From: Lentilactobacillus otakiensis DSM 19908 = JCM 15040
GTDB taxonomy: Bacteria; Bacillota; Bacilli; Lactobacillales; Lactobacillaceae
Length of the DNA: 64,000 bases
Assembly (NCBI RefSeq): GCF_001434145.1
Contig: NZ_AZED01000020.1
Location: forward strand, 1,545-65,544
Reading direction: 5' to 3'
The notes under the pieces were generated by a model. It worked only from the letters and a program-made list of their open reading frames with translations, did not search any database and was not told the origin of the DNA. Every line of letters starts with the position of its first letter. Position 1 is the stretch's first letter. A program made the position numbers and the translations under genes. This document shows positions 1 through 7,612 of the stretch, in pieces.

Positions 1-22
1 CAAGAAGGATTTATTATATTAT

Positions 23-96
<74 letters not shown>

Positions 97-100
97 TTTT

Positions 101-174
101 GGTTCGTTGGTCTAGCTGGTTAGGACGCCTGCCTGTCACGCAGGAGATCACGAGTTCGAGTCTCGTACGAACCG
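101..174 (+). tRNA. tRNA-Asp (anticodon GTC)
   Basis: The acceptor stem GGTTCGT (101-107) pairs with ACGAACC (167-173), with discriminator G174. The anticodon GTC is at 135-137 in loop CTGTCAC closed by CCTGC/GCAGG. The T-loop TTCGAGT is intact. CCA is not encoded. It is co-transcribed with the preceding initiator tRNA. Confidence 0.96.
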
Positions 175-192
175 GTGGAACATCGAAATGTA

Positions 193-217
193 CAAGTTAC
201 CTCGGTAGCTTGTTTTT
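193..217 (+). terminator. intrinsic terminator of the tRNA cluster
   Basis: Stem CAAGTTACC/GGTAGCTTG with one mismatch and a two-base loop, followed by TTTTT. It lies 18 nt after tRNA-Asp and is placed to end the tRNA transcript. Confidence 0.75.
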
Positions 218-248
218 ATTTACAATGAATTTTCCTAAGAAAAAAAAG

Positions 249-302
249 AATCCTTCAATCAATGATTTTGATTTACATCAGTCATTGATTAAAGGATTTT
301 TT
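249..302. terminator. bidirectional terminator
   Basis: Long stem AATCCTTcAATCAATGA (249-265) with TCATTGATTaAAGGATT (282-298). A T-run follows on the plus strand (297-302) and an A-run precedes it (240-248), giving a U-run in the minus transcript. It best serves as the terminator of the minus-strand gene ending at 324 and as back-up for the tRNA transcript. Confidence 0.8.
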
Positions 303-323
303 GTTAATAAAGATATTTACTTT

Positions 324-830
324 CTATTGTTCAGCTTTCTTTTGAGTTGCTGGCGTATAGTAGGCTTCATGTGAATAGAAGTTTGGTGAATCGCGATACT
401 CCTTTGGAATGAATTCATCGGACCCGTTCTTCCAAATTTCAAAGTCGGAATAATCATTCCAAGTTCCCAAGATAATTCGCTGACTAATGTCCTTATGATA
501 ATTGAGCGAATAAATGGAATGCATACCGTCAGGAAGACCATCGCTGCGCAGTTTGTTAATTCGGGCATCAAAGACCTTCTGTTGATCAAAGTTAAGATCT
601 AACGTTGAGAAACTGATAAAACCGTTCCACTTGTCTTCACCGCTATGACTTAAAATATCATAGAACACCGGTGCCTTAAATACCGAATCTTTTCCTGAGT
701 GATCCAGTAGCATAAACTCACCAGGTTGGCTCAGGGCCTGATACATGATTAAATCACGATCAGGATGCGCAGCCTTTAATTCTGTTAAAATCTTTTCATT
801 TCCAAATGTAATCACAATCTGTTCGTTCAT
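324..830 (-). CDS. ABM-domain (heme-monooxygenase-like) protein
   Basis: 168 residues with no signal peptide or membrane segment. The second half resembles the dimeric alpha/beta-barrel ABM fold of HmoB/IsdG-type proteins: a KWNGFISFSTLD strand, a variable helix, then SQRIILGTWNDYSDFEIWKN, matching the family's pattern of a strand ending in T-W followed by a W-K-rich helix. The N-terminal part also fits the longer HmoB architecture. A GTG lies nine bases upstream in frame, but AGGAGG is correctly spaced for the ATG at 830, so I start there. It is monocistronic, divergent from the MBL gene, and has its own terminator at 249-302. Heme degradation is an inference from the fold; the catalytic residues cannot be confirmed by eye. 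Confidence 0.6.
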   Translation of the reverse strand: MNEQIVITFGNEKILTELKAAHPDRDLIMYQALSQPGEFMLLDHSGKDSVFKAPVFYDILSHSGEDKWNGFISFSTLDLNFDQQKVFDARINKLRSDGLPDGMHSIYSLNYHKDISQRIILGTWNDYSDFEIWKNGSDEFIPKEYRDSPNFYSHEAYYTPATQKKAEQ

Positions 831-856
831 TTGACCCACCTCCTATATACACTTTA

Positions 857-916
857 ATTATACTTTCTTTCAATATCGGAACCAAACATTTACCCCAATT
901 TAGCGTAAAATATAAC
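857..916. promoter_or_regulatory. divergent promoters for the ABM and MBL genes
   Basis: Minus strand: TTGGTT (885-880), 17-bp spacer, perfect TATAAT (862-857), reading into the gene starting at 830. Plus strand: TTTACC (889-894), 16-bp spacer, TATAAC (911-916), reading into the gene at 944. The -35 elements nearly touch, so the two promoters may compete. Confidence 0.6.
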
Positions 917-943
917 TGTATTAACCTAAGAGGAGGAATTCTT

Positions 944-1684
944 TTGAAACTCACAGTTATTGGTTTTCTTGGCGGCTATCCCGATCATGGTCATGCGACC
1001 AGTAGTTACCTACTAGAATCTGATGGTTTTAAATTATTAATCGATTGCGGCAGCGGAGCACTCTTGAGCTTGGAAGAAATCGCAGATCCACTCAAACTTA
1101 ACGCTGTCATTCTAAGCCATTATCACCACGATCACACGGCTGATGTTGGCGTCCTGCAATACTATTGGCAATTGCATGAGAAACGCTATGCGGAGCCTGT
1201 GTTGCCCATCTATGGCCATACCCTAGATATGGAAAGTTTCAAAGGCTTGGATTGGCCCAAATCTACTAAAGGAATTGCATACGATCCTGACAAAGCACTC
1301 AAGCTTGGGCCATTTGAAATCACCTTCTTCAAAACTCACCATCCAGTTCCTGCTTTTGCAATGCGAATTCAAGAAATGTCGACCGGAAAGGTGTTGGTGT
1401 TTACGGCTGATACTGCATACTTTCCAGAACTGACCGACTTCGTAAAGAATGCCGACCTGTTGATGACTGATACGAATTTCTTCGCTGACAAGACCGGCCA
1501 AAAGTGGCACATGACATCTACCGAATCAGGGCAGTTGGCCCATGATGGTCATGCTCGCCGACTGTTGCTTACTCATCTGCCGGCAGAAGGAAATTTGGAT
1601 CGGTTGAAGGTGGAAGCTCAAACTACAGCAGGAGATGATATGCAGATTTTAGTCGCTCAGAAGCATATTTCTGTGGATATCTAG
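944..1684 (+). CDS. MBL-fold metal-dependent hydrolase (YhfI / RNase Z-like)
   Basis: 246 residues. This is a metallo-beta-lactamase-fold protein with the metal motif HYHHDH (His59-x-His61-x-Asp63-His64). Downstream ligands are the His in THHPVPAF, the Asp in FTADTAYFPE and the His in LLTHLPAE. The N-terminus MKLTVIGFLGGYPDHG is typical of the RNase Z-like YhfI group, which lacks the RNase Z exosite arm. The start is TTG with AGGAGG 8-13 nt upstream. The substrate is unknown; related proteins are annotated as ribonuclease Z-like or phosphodiesterases. It is transcribed alone in front of spx. Confidence 0.8.
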   Translation: MKLTVIGFLGGYPDHGHATSSYLLESDGFKLLIDCGSGALLSLEEIADPLKLNAVILSHYHHDHTADVGVLQYYWQLHEKRYAEPVLPIYGHTLDMESFKGLDWPKSTKGIAYDPDKALKLGPFEITFFKTHHPVPAFAMRIQEMSTGKVLVFTADTAYFPELTDFVKNADLLMTDTNFFADKTGQKWHMTSTESGQLAHDGHARRLLLTHLPAEGNLDRLKVEAQTTAGDDMQILVAQKHISVDI

Positions 1685-1731
1685 GCTAAATTTGACCAAA
1701 GTTAGGTCTTTGTTAGTCTATTCTGTGAATC

Positions 1732-1762
1732 TTATGATTTATATAACAATCTCCGATATAAT
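1732..1762 (+). promoter_or_regulatory. spx promoter
   Basis: Perfect -10 TATAAT at 1757-1762. A weak -35 (TTATGA, 1732-1737) lies 19 bp upstream. The start codon is 36 nt downstream. Confidence 0.5.
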
Positions 1763-1797
1763 CAAAGCATCAAATGATTATTAGGAGGCATCATATT

Positions 1798-2196
1798 ATG
1801 ACAGTCAATTTATTAACAACACCCAGCTGCACTTCTTGCAGAAAAGCAAAGCAGTGGCTCATCGATCACGAGGTCGATTTTGTGGAACGCAACATTTTTG
1901 CCAAACCACTTTCTGAAACAGAACTCAAACAAATTCTGATGTTATCAGAGGGCGGAACCGACGATGTGATTTCGACGCGATCATTCCTATACGAACAATA
2001 CAAATCAAAAATGAGCTCAATGACCATCAGCCAAGTTATTTCTTTATTGGCTGCCCATCCAGAACTCATTCGACGTCCAATTTTGCTGGATCCCAAAAGA
2101 ATTGAATTTGGATTTAACGAAGATGAGATTCGTTGCTTCATGCCTCGCAAAACGCGTAAATGTGAGTTGGAGCAAATGGTCAGAAGAGCATTATAA
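1798..2196 (+). CDS. spx: Spx-family global regulator
   Basis: 132 residues of the ArsC/Spx fold. Spx does not bind DNA alone; it binds the RNA polymerase alpha C-terminal domain and redirects transcription during thiol and oxidative stress. Visible are the redox switch Cys11-Thr-Ser-Cys14, the GGTDDVISTRS segment that contains the Gly needed for alpha binding, and the RRPI and LPRK-like (MPRKTRK) positions near the C-terminus. An in-frame ATG eight codons upstream lies before the ribosome site; AGGAGG at 1783-1788 fixes the start at 1798. It is followed by mecA, and the adaptor SpxH is 12 kb downstream. In Bacillus these act with ClpXP/ClpCP to set Spx level. Confidence 0.93.
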   Translation: MTVNLLTTPSCTSCRKAKQWLIDHEVDFVERNIFAKPLSETELKQILMLSEGGTDDVISTRSFLYEQYKSKMSSMTISQVISLLAAHPELIRRPILLDPKRIEFGFNEDEIRCFMPRKTRKCELEQMVRRAL

Positions 2197-2240
2197 GTGC
2201 ACAATCTTAATTGCTTGTTAATATCTATGTTTAGCCGTAT

Positions 2241-2269
2241 TATTTACTTAGACAATAATATGATACAAT
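2241..2269 (+). promoter_or_regulatory. mecA promoter (extended -10)
   Basis: TGaTACAAT at 2261-2269 is an extended -10; the -35 region (about 2241-2248) is weak. It lies 44 nt before the mecA start, so mecA can be expressed independently of spx. Confidence 0.5.
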
Positions 2270-2312
2270 GTTATTATTAATTACCCTCAGATATTGAAAG
2301 GGGTGGCTAAAT

Positions 2313-2993
2313 ATGGAAATGGAACGAATTAACGAGAATACGATTCGTGTACTGATTGGTAATGATGATCTTGATAAGCGCGGGATTACCGTTTTGGATT
2401 TACTCGGCAACCACAAGCAAATTGAGAGCTTCTTCTACAGTATTCTGGAAGAAGTCGACAAAGACCATCAATTTCAAAATAACGATGCCGTCACTTTCCA
2501 AGTTCTTCCAAACCAAAATGGATTGGAATTATTTATCAGTAAGGATGTAGATATGTCTGATAACGATATGTTCGATTCAGGTAACTCTGATTCAGAGCAG
2601 CCTGAAAAACGTGATCGGGTTTCTAAATATATCGCTGAACATGCCGATAATAATAAGACACAACCTGTTAGTGATAAGAAAACCAACGATGAATTTGGTC
2701 ATCAAAAGCGAACTGTGATTCTGGAGTTCGACCAATTAGATGATTTTGTGTCGCTCGCTAAGGCATTGCGACTTGAAAATGGAACATCCGATTTGTACTT
2801 GTACGAAGGGAAATACTACTTGAAGCTGGAACTGTTCAGCAACGACCCCGTTGACATGGTTGTAAGTGACGAAGTGGCAATTGCCAATGAATATGGCAAG
2901 AAGACCGCCGTTACTGAAGAAGTGTTGAACGAATATGGGCAACATCTAATGGAGAACAGCGCATTAGAGTTGAGCAGGTACTACTTTAAATAG
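2313..2993 (+). CDS. mecA: MecA adaptor protein for Clp proteolysis
   Basis: 226 residues with the two-domain MecA layout. The N-terminal target-recognition domain (residues 1-80, opening MEMERINENTIRVLIGNDD) is joined by an acidic, poorly conserved linker (about 81-130) to a C-terminal Clp-binding alpha/beta domain (about 131-226). MecA delivers substrates, such as ComK in Bacillus and sigma-X or ComW-like factors in streptococci, to ClpC-ClpP, and it can also bind Spx. The ribosome site is AAAGGGG. It has its own promoter and a strong terminator. In many Firmicutes coiA follows mecA directly; here 7.8 kb intervenes. Confidence 0.93.
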   Translation: MEMERINENTIRVLIGNDDLDKRGITVLDLLGNHKQIESFFYSILEEVDKDHQFQNNDAVTFQVLPNQNGLELFISKDVDMSDNDMFDSGNSDSEQPEKRDRVSKYIAEHADNNKTQPVSDKKTNDEFGHQKRTVILEFDQLDDFVSLAKALRLENGTSDLYLYEGKYYLKLELFSNDPVDMVVSDEVAIANEYGKKTAVTEEVLNEYGQHLMENSALELSRYYFK

Positions 2994-3008
2994 ACTTGAA
3001 TGAACGCA

Positions 3009-3043
3009 AAACGGCAGCCATCTGATGATGGCTGCCGTTTTTG
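3009..3043. terminator. mecA terminator
   Basis: A perfect 14-bp GC-rich stem, AAACGGCAGCCATC/GATGGCTGCCGTTT, with loop TGAT and T-run to 3042. It sits between convergent genes. The A residues at its left end could make it a weaker terminator for the minus-strand glycosyltransferase operon. Confidence 0.9.
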
Positions 3044-3059
3044 TGTTGTTTATTTGGAT

Positions 3060-4052
3060 TTATTGTTGGAACGCACGTCCCTTGATCGTTGTTCTATAAT
3101 ACGTCTTCTGACTTTCCTGATCTCGTGTGGTACGAAACCCCACCGTCTTTGCAACAATGTACAGTGGACGCCTCCTTGAAGCCTCAAAGACCCTGTAAAG
3201 ATAAGACCCCAACATTCCGATGGTCAACAGGGTGATGCCGACCATTAAGAATAGGGCGAAGACAGCGAAGTGGATCGTGTCCATCGTGGTGAACAGTGAG
3301 GCAATCAAGTAACCAATCCCAAAGATAATTGAGAAAGTTCCGAGCCAGTTGGCAAGTTGTAGTGGAAATGAGGAAAATGAGGTGACACCGTCCATGGCCA
3401 GTCGAATCATTTTCCGAAGTGGGTATTTGGAAGTGCCGGCAATCCGCTCTTGGCGTTCATAGGTCACATCGGTTTGCTTGAAGCCGACCCAACTAACCAT
3501 GCCGCGGACAAACGGATCGGCTTCATTCATTTGCCGAAGTTGATAAACAACTTGTTTGTCCATCAATCGAAAATCACCGGTATCCAACGGAATATTGATA
3601 TTTGTGATGTGCTTGAGACCTCGGTAAAAAAGAGCTGCCGTGGCTTTCTTGAAAATACTTTCGCCGTCTCGAGAAAGTCGTTTGCCATAAACCACATCAT
3701 ATCCTTGATGCCATTTAGCGATCATCTCAACGATAACTGCCGGTGGATCCTGCAGATCTGCATCCATTACGACGACTGCATCGCCTTGGGTGTACCTGAT
3801 ACCAGCGGTAATTGCTAATTGATGGCCAAAATTTCGTGAAAATTCTACCAACCGGATATTTTGGTGGTAGGCTTGATTATCCTGAATCAGTTTGGCACTC
3901 TTATCCGTCGAGCCGTCGTCAACAAAAATGAATTCAAAATTTTGTGGCTGGTTGGCAGCGAACTTTTCCAAAGTATCGATGGTCGTTTCAATTCCCGGTT
4001 CTTCATTGTAAACGGGGAGCACGATTGAAATTAATTCTCGGTGTTTATCCAT
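3060..4052 (-). CDS. GT2 polyprenyl-phosphate glycosyltransferase (YkcC/GtrB type)
   Basis: 330 residues. The N-terminal GT-A domain (about 8-225) shows SIVLPVYNEE, FVDDGSTDKS and the metal-binding MDADLQDPP. Two C-terminal membrane segments follow (about 232-255 and 262-290). This is the GtrB/CsbB/DPM1-like arrangement: it moves a sugar from a UDP or GDP donor to undecaprenyl phosphate on the inner membrane face. It is last in the minus-strand operon GtrA-like, GT-C, GT2, with AGGAGG 8 nt before ATG. These three activities form a complete three-component glycosylation system: lipid-linked sugar made (this gene), flipped (GtrA-like), and transferred (GT-C). The sugar and acceptor cannot be read from sequence. 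Confidence 0.85.
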   Translation of the reverse strand: MDKHRELISIVLPVYNEEPGIETTIDTLEKFAANQPQNFEFIFVDDGSTDKSAKLIQDNQAYHQNIRLVEFSRNFGHQLAITAGIRYTQGDAVVVMDADLQDPPAVIVEMIAKWHQGYDVVYGKRLSRDGESIFKKATAALFYRGLKHITNINIPLDTGDFRLMDKQVVYQLRQMNEADPFVRGMVSWVGFKQTDVTYERQERIAGTSKYPLRKMIRLAMDGVTSFSSFPLQLANWLGTFSIIFGIGYLIASLFTTMDTIHFAVFALFLMVGITLLTIGMLGSYLYRVFEASRRRPLYIVAKTVGFRTTRDQESQKTYYRTTIKGRAFQQ

Positions 4053-4066
4053 TGTGTGACCTCCTT

Positions 4067-6367
4067 TTATTTATAAATTGACGATAAGTCATACAGAACG
4101 CCGGATGAACCCATGCCACCAGGCAGTTGCATGCTTCCTCCTTGACTCGACTTACGAGTAGACTTAGAAGGTGTCTTGCTTGTTGTTTTGTTAGGTTTCA
4201 TCTTGGATTTGCTACCCATCGATGGCTTGGATCCAGGCTTGCTATTTGGACGTCCCTTACCAGCTGGTGCTTTACCGTTTGAGGCTTTGCCGGTTGGCAC
4301 TCTGCTCTTGGTCGATTTAGTTGATGAAGTCATTCCTGGACCGCCCATACCAGTTTGAGAACTGGTACTGTTAGCAGATTGATACAGACTTGTCTTAACT
4401 TTAGTAGCATGCTTTTTGATCCAATTAATAATCTTGGTGTTACCAGATTTTCCTGAGTAGTAGAAGTATTTCAGATCGCCATTCTTCACTAATTTCTTAA
4501 ATTGTAAAAGGGTAATTGCCGGATCAGTTCCGTTAAAACCACCCATGGCCATCACGGCCTCACCGGTTTTAATGATATACGGGGCGGCCGTTGTCGAGTC
4601 ACTAGTCGCAAACAGATATTTGGCGTTGCCTTGGTTCTTTTCAAGGTAATTGAGCAGCTTGGTGTTGACTGAATCGTTGCCCATTCCGCCACCGCCACCA
4701 GGCATACCACTGCTTGATGAAGTCAGCAGGGAAGGCCCAGCGGTTGGAATCATTGCTGACTCTGCGGCAATTGTTGGTGTTAATGACCACCAAGCAGGCG
4801 CAGCCATGATTGACAGAATGCCACCAACTAATAATGCTTGGAATGCTTTTCCACGGGGCAAAATTGCCAACCCGATCGAAAAACCAATTGCTGCAATTAA
4901 AATGATCCAGGTCAGCCATGGATAATAACTATAAACGTACCAGGATTGGAGAGCCGCTGTTGCAATGATTGCAGCAGGGAGCAGATAGAATTTCCAGCTA
5001 GTCCGTAAATTGTTTTTAAACAGGCCGACTAGTGAGGTGACACCAGTTCCAAACAGCGCTGCGATCGGTGGTGCCAGCATGATCATGTAATAGGGATGGA
5101 AGAAACTCGCGATACTGAAGAAACCATAGACGGGAATCAGCCAGCTTGTCCACAAGATTAATTGCTTTTGTTGAGTGGAAAGTCTGAACCAGCGTTTTCG
5201 ACGATCTCTGAAGAAGACAAGCCCACCGATCAAACCAAATAGAGCAAATGGCAACAGCCAACTGACCTCTGGCCCAAGAGCGGATTGGAATAGCCTGAAT
5301 GGACCAGCAGTGCCGATATTGAAGGCACCGCCTCCGCCACCGCCATTACCCATCTTTCCGGGACCGCCTTTACCGCCTCCGTTTGGTTGGCCCTTCATTT
5401 GTTTGCCGCCAGGAGGGGTCCCGGTTTTGCCGTTTTGCTTCATACCGGTTGGTGCTTTACCACCACCAGGCATGCCGCCGCCTTTTTTGTTTTGGGTTTT
5501 ACTATTCATTCCGGCGCCGAACGTCCCACCCGTACCGGTGGTTTGGCCCAGCAGTCGTTCACTACCGTTGTAGCCAAATGCCAGTTCCAGTAACGAGTTG
5601 GTTTCAGAACCGCCAACATACGGCCGGCTGCTGGCAGGGGTCATATCGACTGAGATTGGGTATGCCAAAGTGAAGACCAGTAGCGAAACGGTTGCGAAGG
5701 TCAGCTTGGTAATTTTTCTTTTCCATGTTTCGTTGGCCGCCAACCAATAAAATAAATACATAGCTGGCAGGATCATAAAGGCCTGCAGCATTTTGACATT
5801 AAATGCAATTCCGATTAAGCCGAAACTAATCAGTAGTGACCAGATTTTTCTACTGCCGATTGACTTCTCGAGGAAGTAAAGTGCCAACATTAGGAAGAAA
5901 ACCAATGTGGCATCCATGTTATTAGTTCGTGAATCCGCGACCACAATTGGTGTCAGAGTCAATGCCAAGGCACTCAAGCGGGCTGCATTTTTTCCAAAAT
6001 ATGGCTGAACTAATCGGTACATTAGATAGACTGATCCAACACCGAAAAGTACCGACGGTAAGACGACACTCCAGCCATGAACACCAAATATTTTTGCACT
6101 GATGGCCATGAACCAGAGTGCAACCGGTGGCTTATCGACTGTGATGTAGCCGGCAGGGTCAAAACTGCCGTACCAGAAGTTATGGAAACTTTCAGTCATA
6201 CTTTTAATGGCGGCTGTATAAAAGGCATTTGCGGAACCGGCCTTCCAAATTTGCCAGCCATAAAGGAATAAAGCGAGGACTAAAATGACGCCTAGGATCC
6301 AGTCAAACCTGAATCTGCGTTGTTGATAATTTTGGGTATTTTCGATCGATTGATTATTGGCTGCCAT
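4067..6367 (-). CDS. GT-C membrane glycosyltransferase (YkcB/ArnT-like)
   Basis: 766 residues. The N-terminal half is a multi-spanning GT39/ArnT-like enzyme. An extracytoplasmic loop holds GYITVDKPPVALWF, and DSRTNNMDATLVF follows after several helices. Such enzymes take sugar from a polyprenyl-phosphate donor outside the membrane. Two long low-complexity stretches are inserted: a Gly/Met/Lys/Pro-rich loop at about 280-350 and a Lys/Ser/Thr/Pro-rich tail region at about 675-750. The ordered region between them (about 580-660) has the compact C-terminal YkcB-type fold including KTGEAVMAMGGFNG. It overlaps the upstream GtrA-like gene by 14 bases and is 14 bases from the GT2 gene, so the three are translationally coupled. 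The acceptor is unknown. Confidence 0.8.
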   Translation of the reverse strand: MAANNQSIENTQNYQQRRFRFDWILGVILVLALFLYGWQIWKAGSANAFYTAAIKSMTESFHNFWYGSFDPAGYITVDKPPVALWFMAISAKIFGVHGWSVVLPSVLFGVGSVYLMYRLVQPYFGKNAARLSALALTLTPIVVADSRTNNMDATLVFFLMLALYFLEKSIGSRKIWSLLISFGLIGIAFNVKMLQAFMILPAMYLFYWLAANETWKRKITKLTFATVSLLVFTLAYPISVDMTPASSRPYVGGSETNSLLELAFGYNGSERLLGQTTGTGGTFGAGMNSKTQNKKGGGMPGGGKAPTGMKQNGKTGTPPGGKQMKGQPNGGGKGGPGKMGNGGGGGGAFNIGTAGPFRLFQSALGPEVSWLLPFALFGLIGGLVFFRDRRKRWFRLSTQQKQLILWTSWLIPVYGFFSIASFFHPYYMIMLAPPIAALFGTGVTSLVGLFKNNLRTSWKFYLLPAAIIATAALQSWYVYSYYPWLTWIILIAAIGFSIGLAILPRGKAFQALLVGGILSIMAAPAWWSLTPTIAAESAMIPTAGPSLLTSSSSGMPGGGGGMGNDSVNTKLLNYLEKNQGNAKYLFATSDSTTAAPYIIKTGEAVMAMGGFNGTDPAITLLQFKKLVKNGDLKYFYYSGKSGNTKIINWIKKHATKVKTSLYQSANSTSSQTGMGGPGMTSSTKSTKSRVPTGKASNGKAPAGKGRPNSKPGSKPSMGSKSKMKPNKTTSKTPSKSTRKSSQGGSMQLPGGMGSSGVLYDLSSIYK

Positions 6368-6740
6368 AGCGGCGGACCTCCCTTAAGTTATGTTTGTTGA
6401 ATACCCAAAACTTTGAAAGTAAAAAATTGGTGGGTACGGTGATTATGAGACTAATGATTGGAATTAAGCGACTGTCAATTAATGGCCAACCACTGGCAAA
6501 GTGTGCGAAAAGGACGCTGATTAACCAAGTGAAAATATAAGTCGCATAATATTTCCAGGCGATTGATTTAGCCGAAGTGCCTGTCTGAAATACCCAGCGG
6601 TTATTCAATGACAACCCAAGCAGAGAGGTAATCCCATACCCGATCGCCATGGCAATGGTCGCGTTGGTTGGATGCAGCAATAGTAAGTAAATGACATAAG
6701 TTAATAATGTGTTCATGAAACCAGTGATTCCAAATTTCAA
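6354..6740 (-). CDS. GtrA-family membrane protein (probable polyprenyl-linked sugar flippase)
   Basis: 128 residues from the TTG at 6740, with four membrane helices. The family pattern is clear: FGITGFMNTLLTYVIY near the start, LSLNNRWVF in the middle and PTNFLLSKFWVFN at the end. GtrA-like proteins are thought to flip undecaprenyl-phosphate-sugar. The start is uncertain. The ribosome site AAGGAG (6777-6772) is 31 nt before this TTG, while the frame stays open upstream without any ATG, GTG or TTG. An ATC codon at 6761 is 10 nt from the site and would add KQLL, the usual lead-in of the family. First gene of the three-gene glycosylation operon. Confidence 0.8.
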   Translation of the reverse strand: MKFGITGFMNTLLTYVIYLLLLHPTNATIAMAIGYGITSLLGLSLNNRWVFQTGTSAKSIAWKYYATYIFTWLISVLFAHFASGWPLIDSRLIPIISLIITVPTNFLLSKFWVFNKHNLREVRRYGSQ

Positions 6741-6843
6741 TAATTGCTTTGTACTTGTGATGGATGCGTCACTCCTTTTTGAATTGATGAAATGAGTTTA
6801 TCTGGTTAACCATAAAACAAGCTTAAAACTTTTGATTTATGAT

Positions 6844-6890
6844 AAGTTATGAATAACTTAGTTGACGGAACGCCCAAAAACCTTTAATTT
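6844..6890 (+). promoter_or_regulatory. two-component-system promoter with upstream palindrome
   Basis: TTGACG (6862-6867), 17-bp spacer, TAATTT (6885-6890), then the response-regulator gene 29 nt later. A perfect palindrome AAGTTATGAATAACTT (6844-6859) sits two bases upstream of the -35, in the region shared with the divergent glycosylation operon. It is a candidate site for the adjacent regulator, but this is inference. Confidence 0.55.
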
Positions 6891-6919
6891 AATGTCAGCA
6901 GATAAAAGGAGAATATTTG

Positions 6920-7612
6920 ATGAAAGAACTTCATATACTAATAATTGAAGATGACGAAGACTTGGCGAAGAGCCTGCAGTTGTTCCTCGGTGAAATCGCC
7001 CAGACGACCGTTTCTCATGACGGCTTTGAAGGACAAATGCTGGGTCAGGAAGGAATTTATGATCTGGTTGTTTTGGACCTGATGCTGCCACAAGTCAGCG
7101 GTTACGATATTTTGAAACACTGGCGGGCAGAAGATCATTTGAGCATGCCAGTGCTGATTTTGACAGCCAAGGATACTTTGGATGACAAGGTTCACGGCTT
7201 TGAATTAGGCGCCGATGATTATCTAACCAAACCTTTTCACCGTGAGGAATTGTTGATGCGGGTCAAAGCTTTATTAAAACGCAGCGGGCGTCTTGGGGAT
7301 GACAATACACTGTCCGTTGGGCCTTTTAAAGTGAACTTGAGCAATCGGATTGTCGAAGTCAACGGCAAAGAGTTGGCGCTGAACGGTAAAGAATTTGACT
7401 TGCTGGTGTACTTTATTCAGAACCCAGATACGATTATTACCAAAGATCAAATTTTCGACCGACTGTGGGGATTTGAATCTGAGACGGCCATCTCAGTGGT
7501 CGAAGTTTACATGAGCAATTTACGAAAGAAGTTGAAACAAGCGTCATCGCTTCAGCCAATTAGAACCTTACGGAACGTTGGTTATATGTTTGAAACGGAG
7601 GAATCGGATTGA
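6920..7612 (+). CDS. OmpR/PhoB-family response regulator
   Basis: 230 residues. The receiver domain (1-120) has the acidic pocket EDDED, phospho-acceptor Asp53 in VVLDLMLP, and the switch residues in LTAKD and TKPF. The C-terminal winged-helix domain (about 130-226) has NGKEFDLLVYF and IRTLRNVGYMF. ATG at 6920 directly follows an in-frame TTG; AAAGGAGAA 7-14 nt upstream supports the ATG. Its stop overlaps the kinase start (TTGA). It is divergent from the three-gene glycosylation operon, so that operon is the most likely local target. Overall closest to the CiaR-like branch, but I would not assign a name. Confidence 0.9.
   Translation: MKELHILIIEDDEDLAKSLQLFLGEIAQTTVSHDGFEGQMLGQEGIYDLVVLDLMLPQVSGYDILKHWRAEDHLSMPVLILTAKDTLDDKVHGFELGADDYLTKPFHREELLMRVKALLKRSGRLGDDNTLSVGPFKVNLSNRIVEVNGKELALNGKEFDLLVYFIQNPDTIITKDQIFDRLWGFESETAISVVEVYMSNLRKKLKQASSLQPIRTLRNVGYMFETEESD

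Noticed and set aside
99-374. 91-codon plus-strand frame at the left end
   Set aside because: Its first part is the tRNA-Asp gene and two terminators; no ribosome site.
5175-5573. Proline-rich plus-strand frame of 132 codons
   Set aside because: Mirror image of the Gly-rich loop of the minus-strand glycosyltransferase (GGN codons read as CC-rich on the other strand); no ribosome site.
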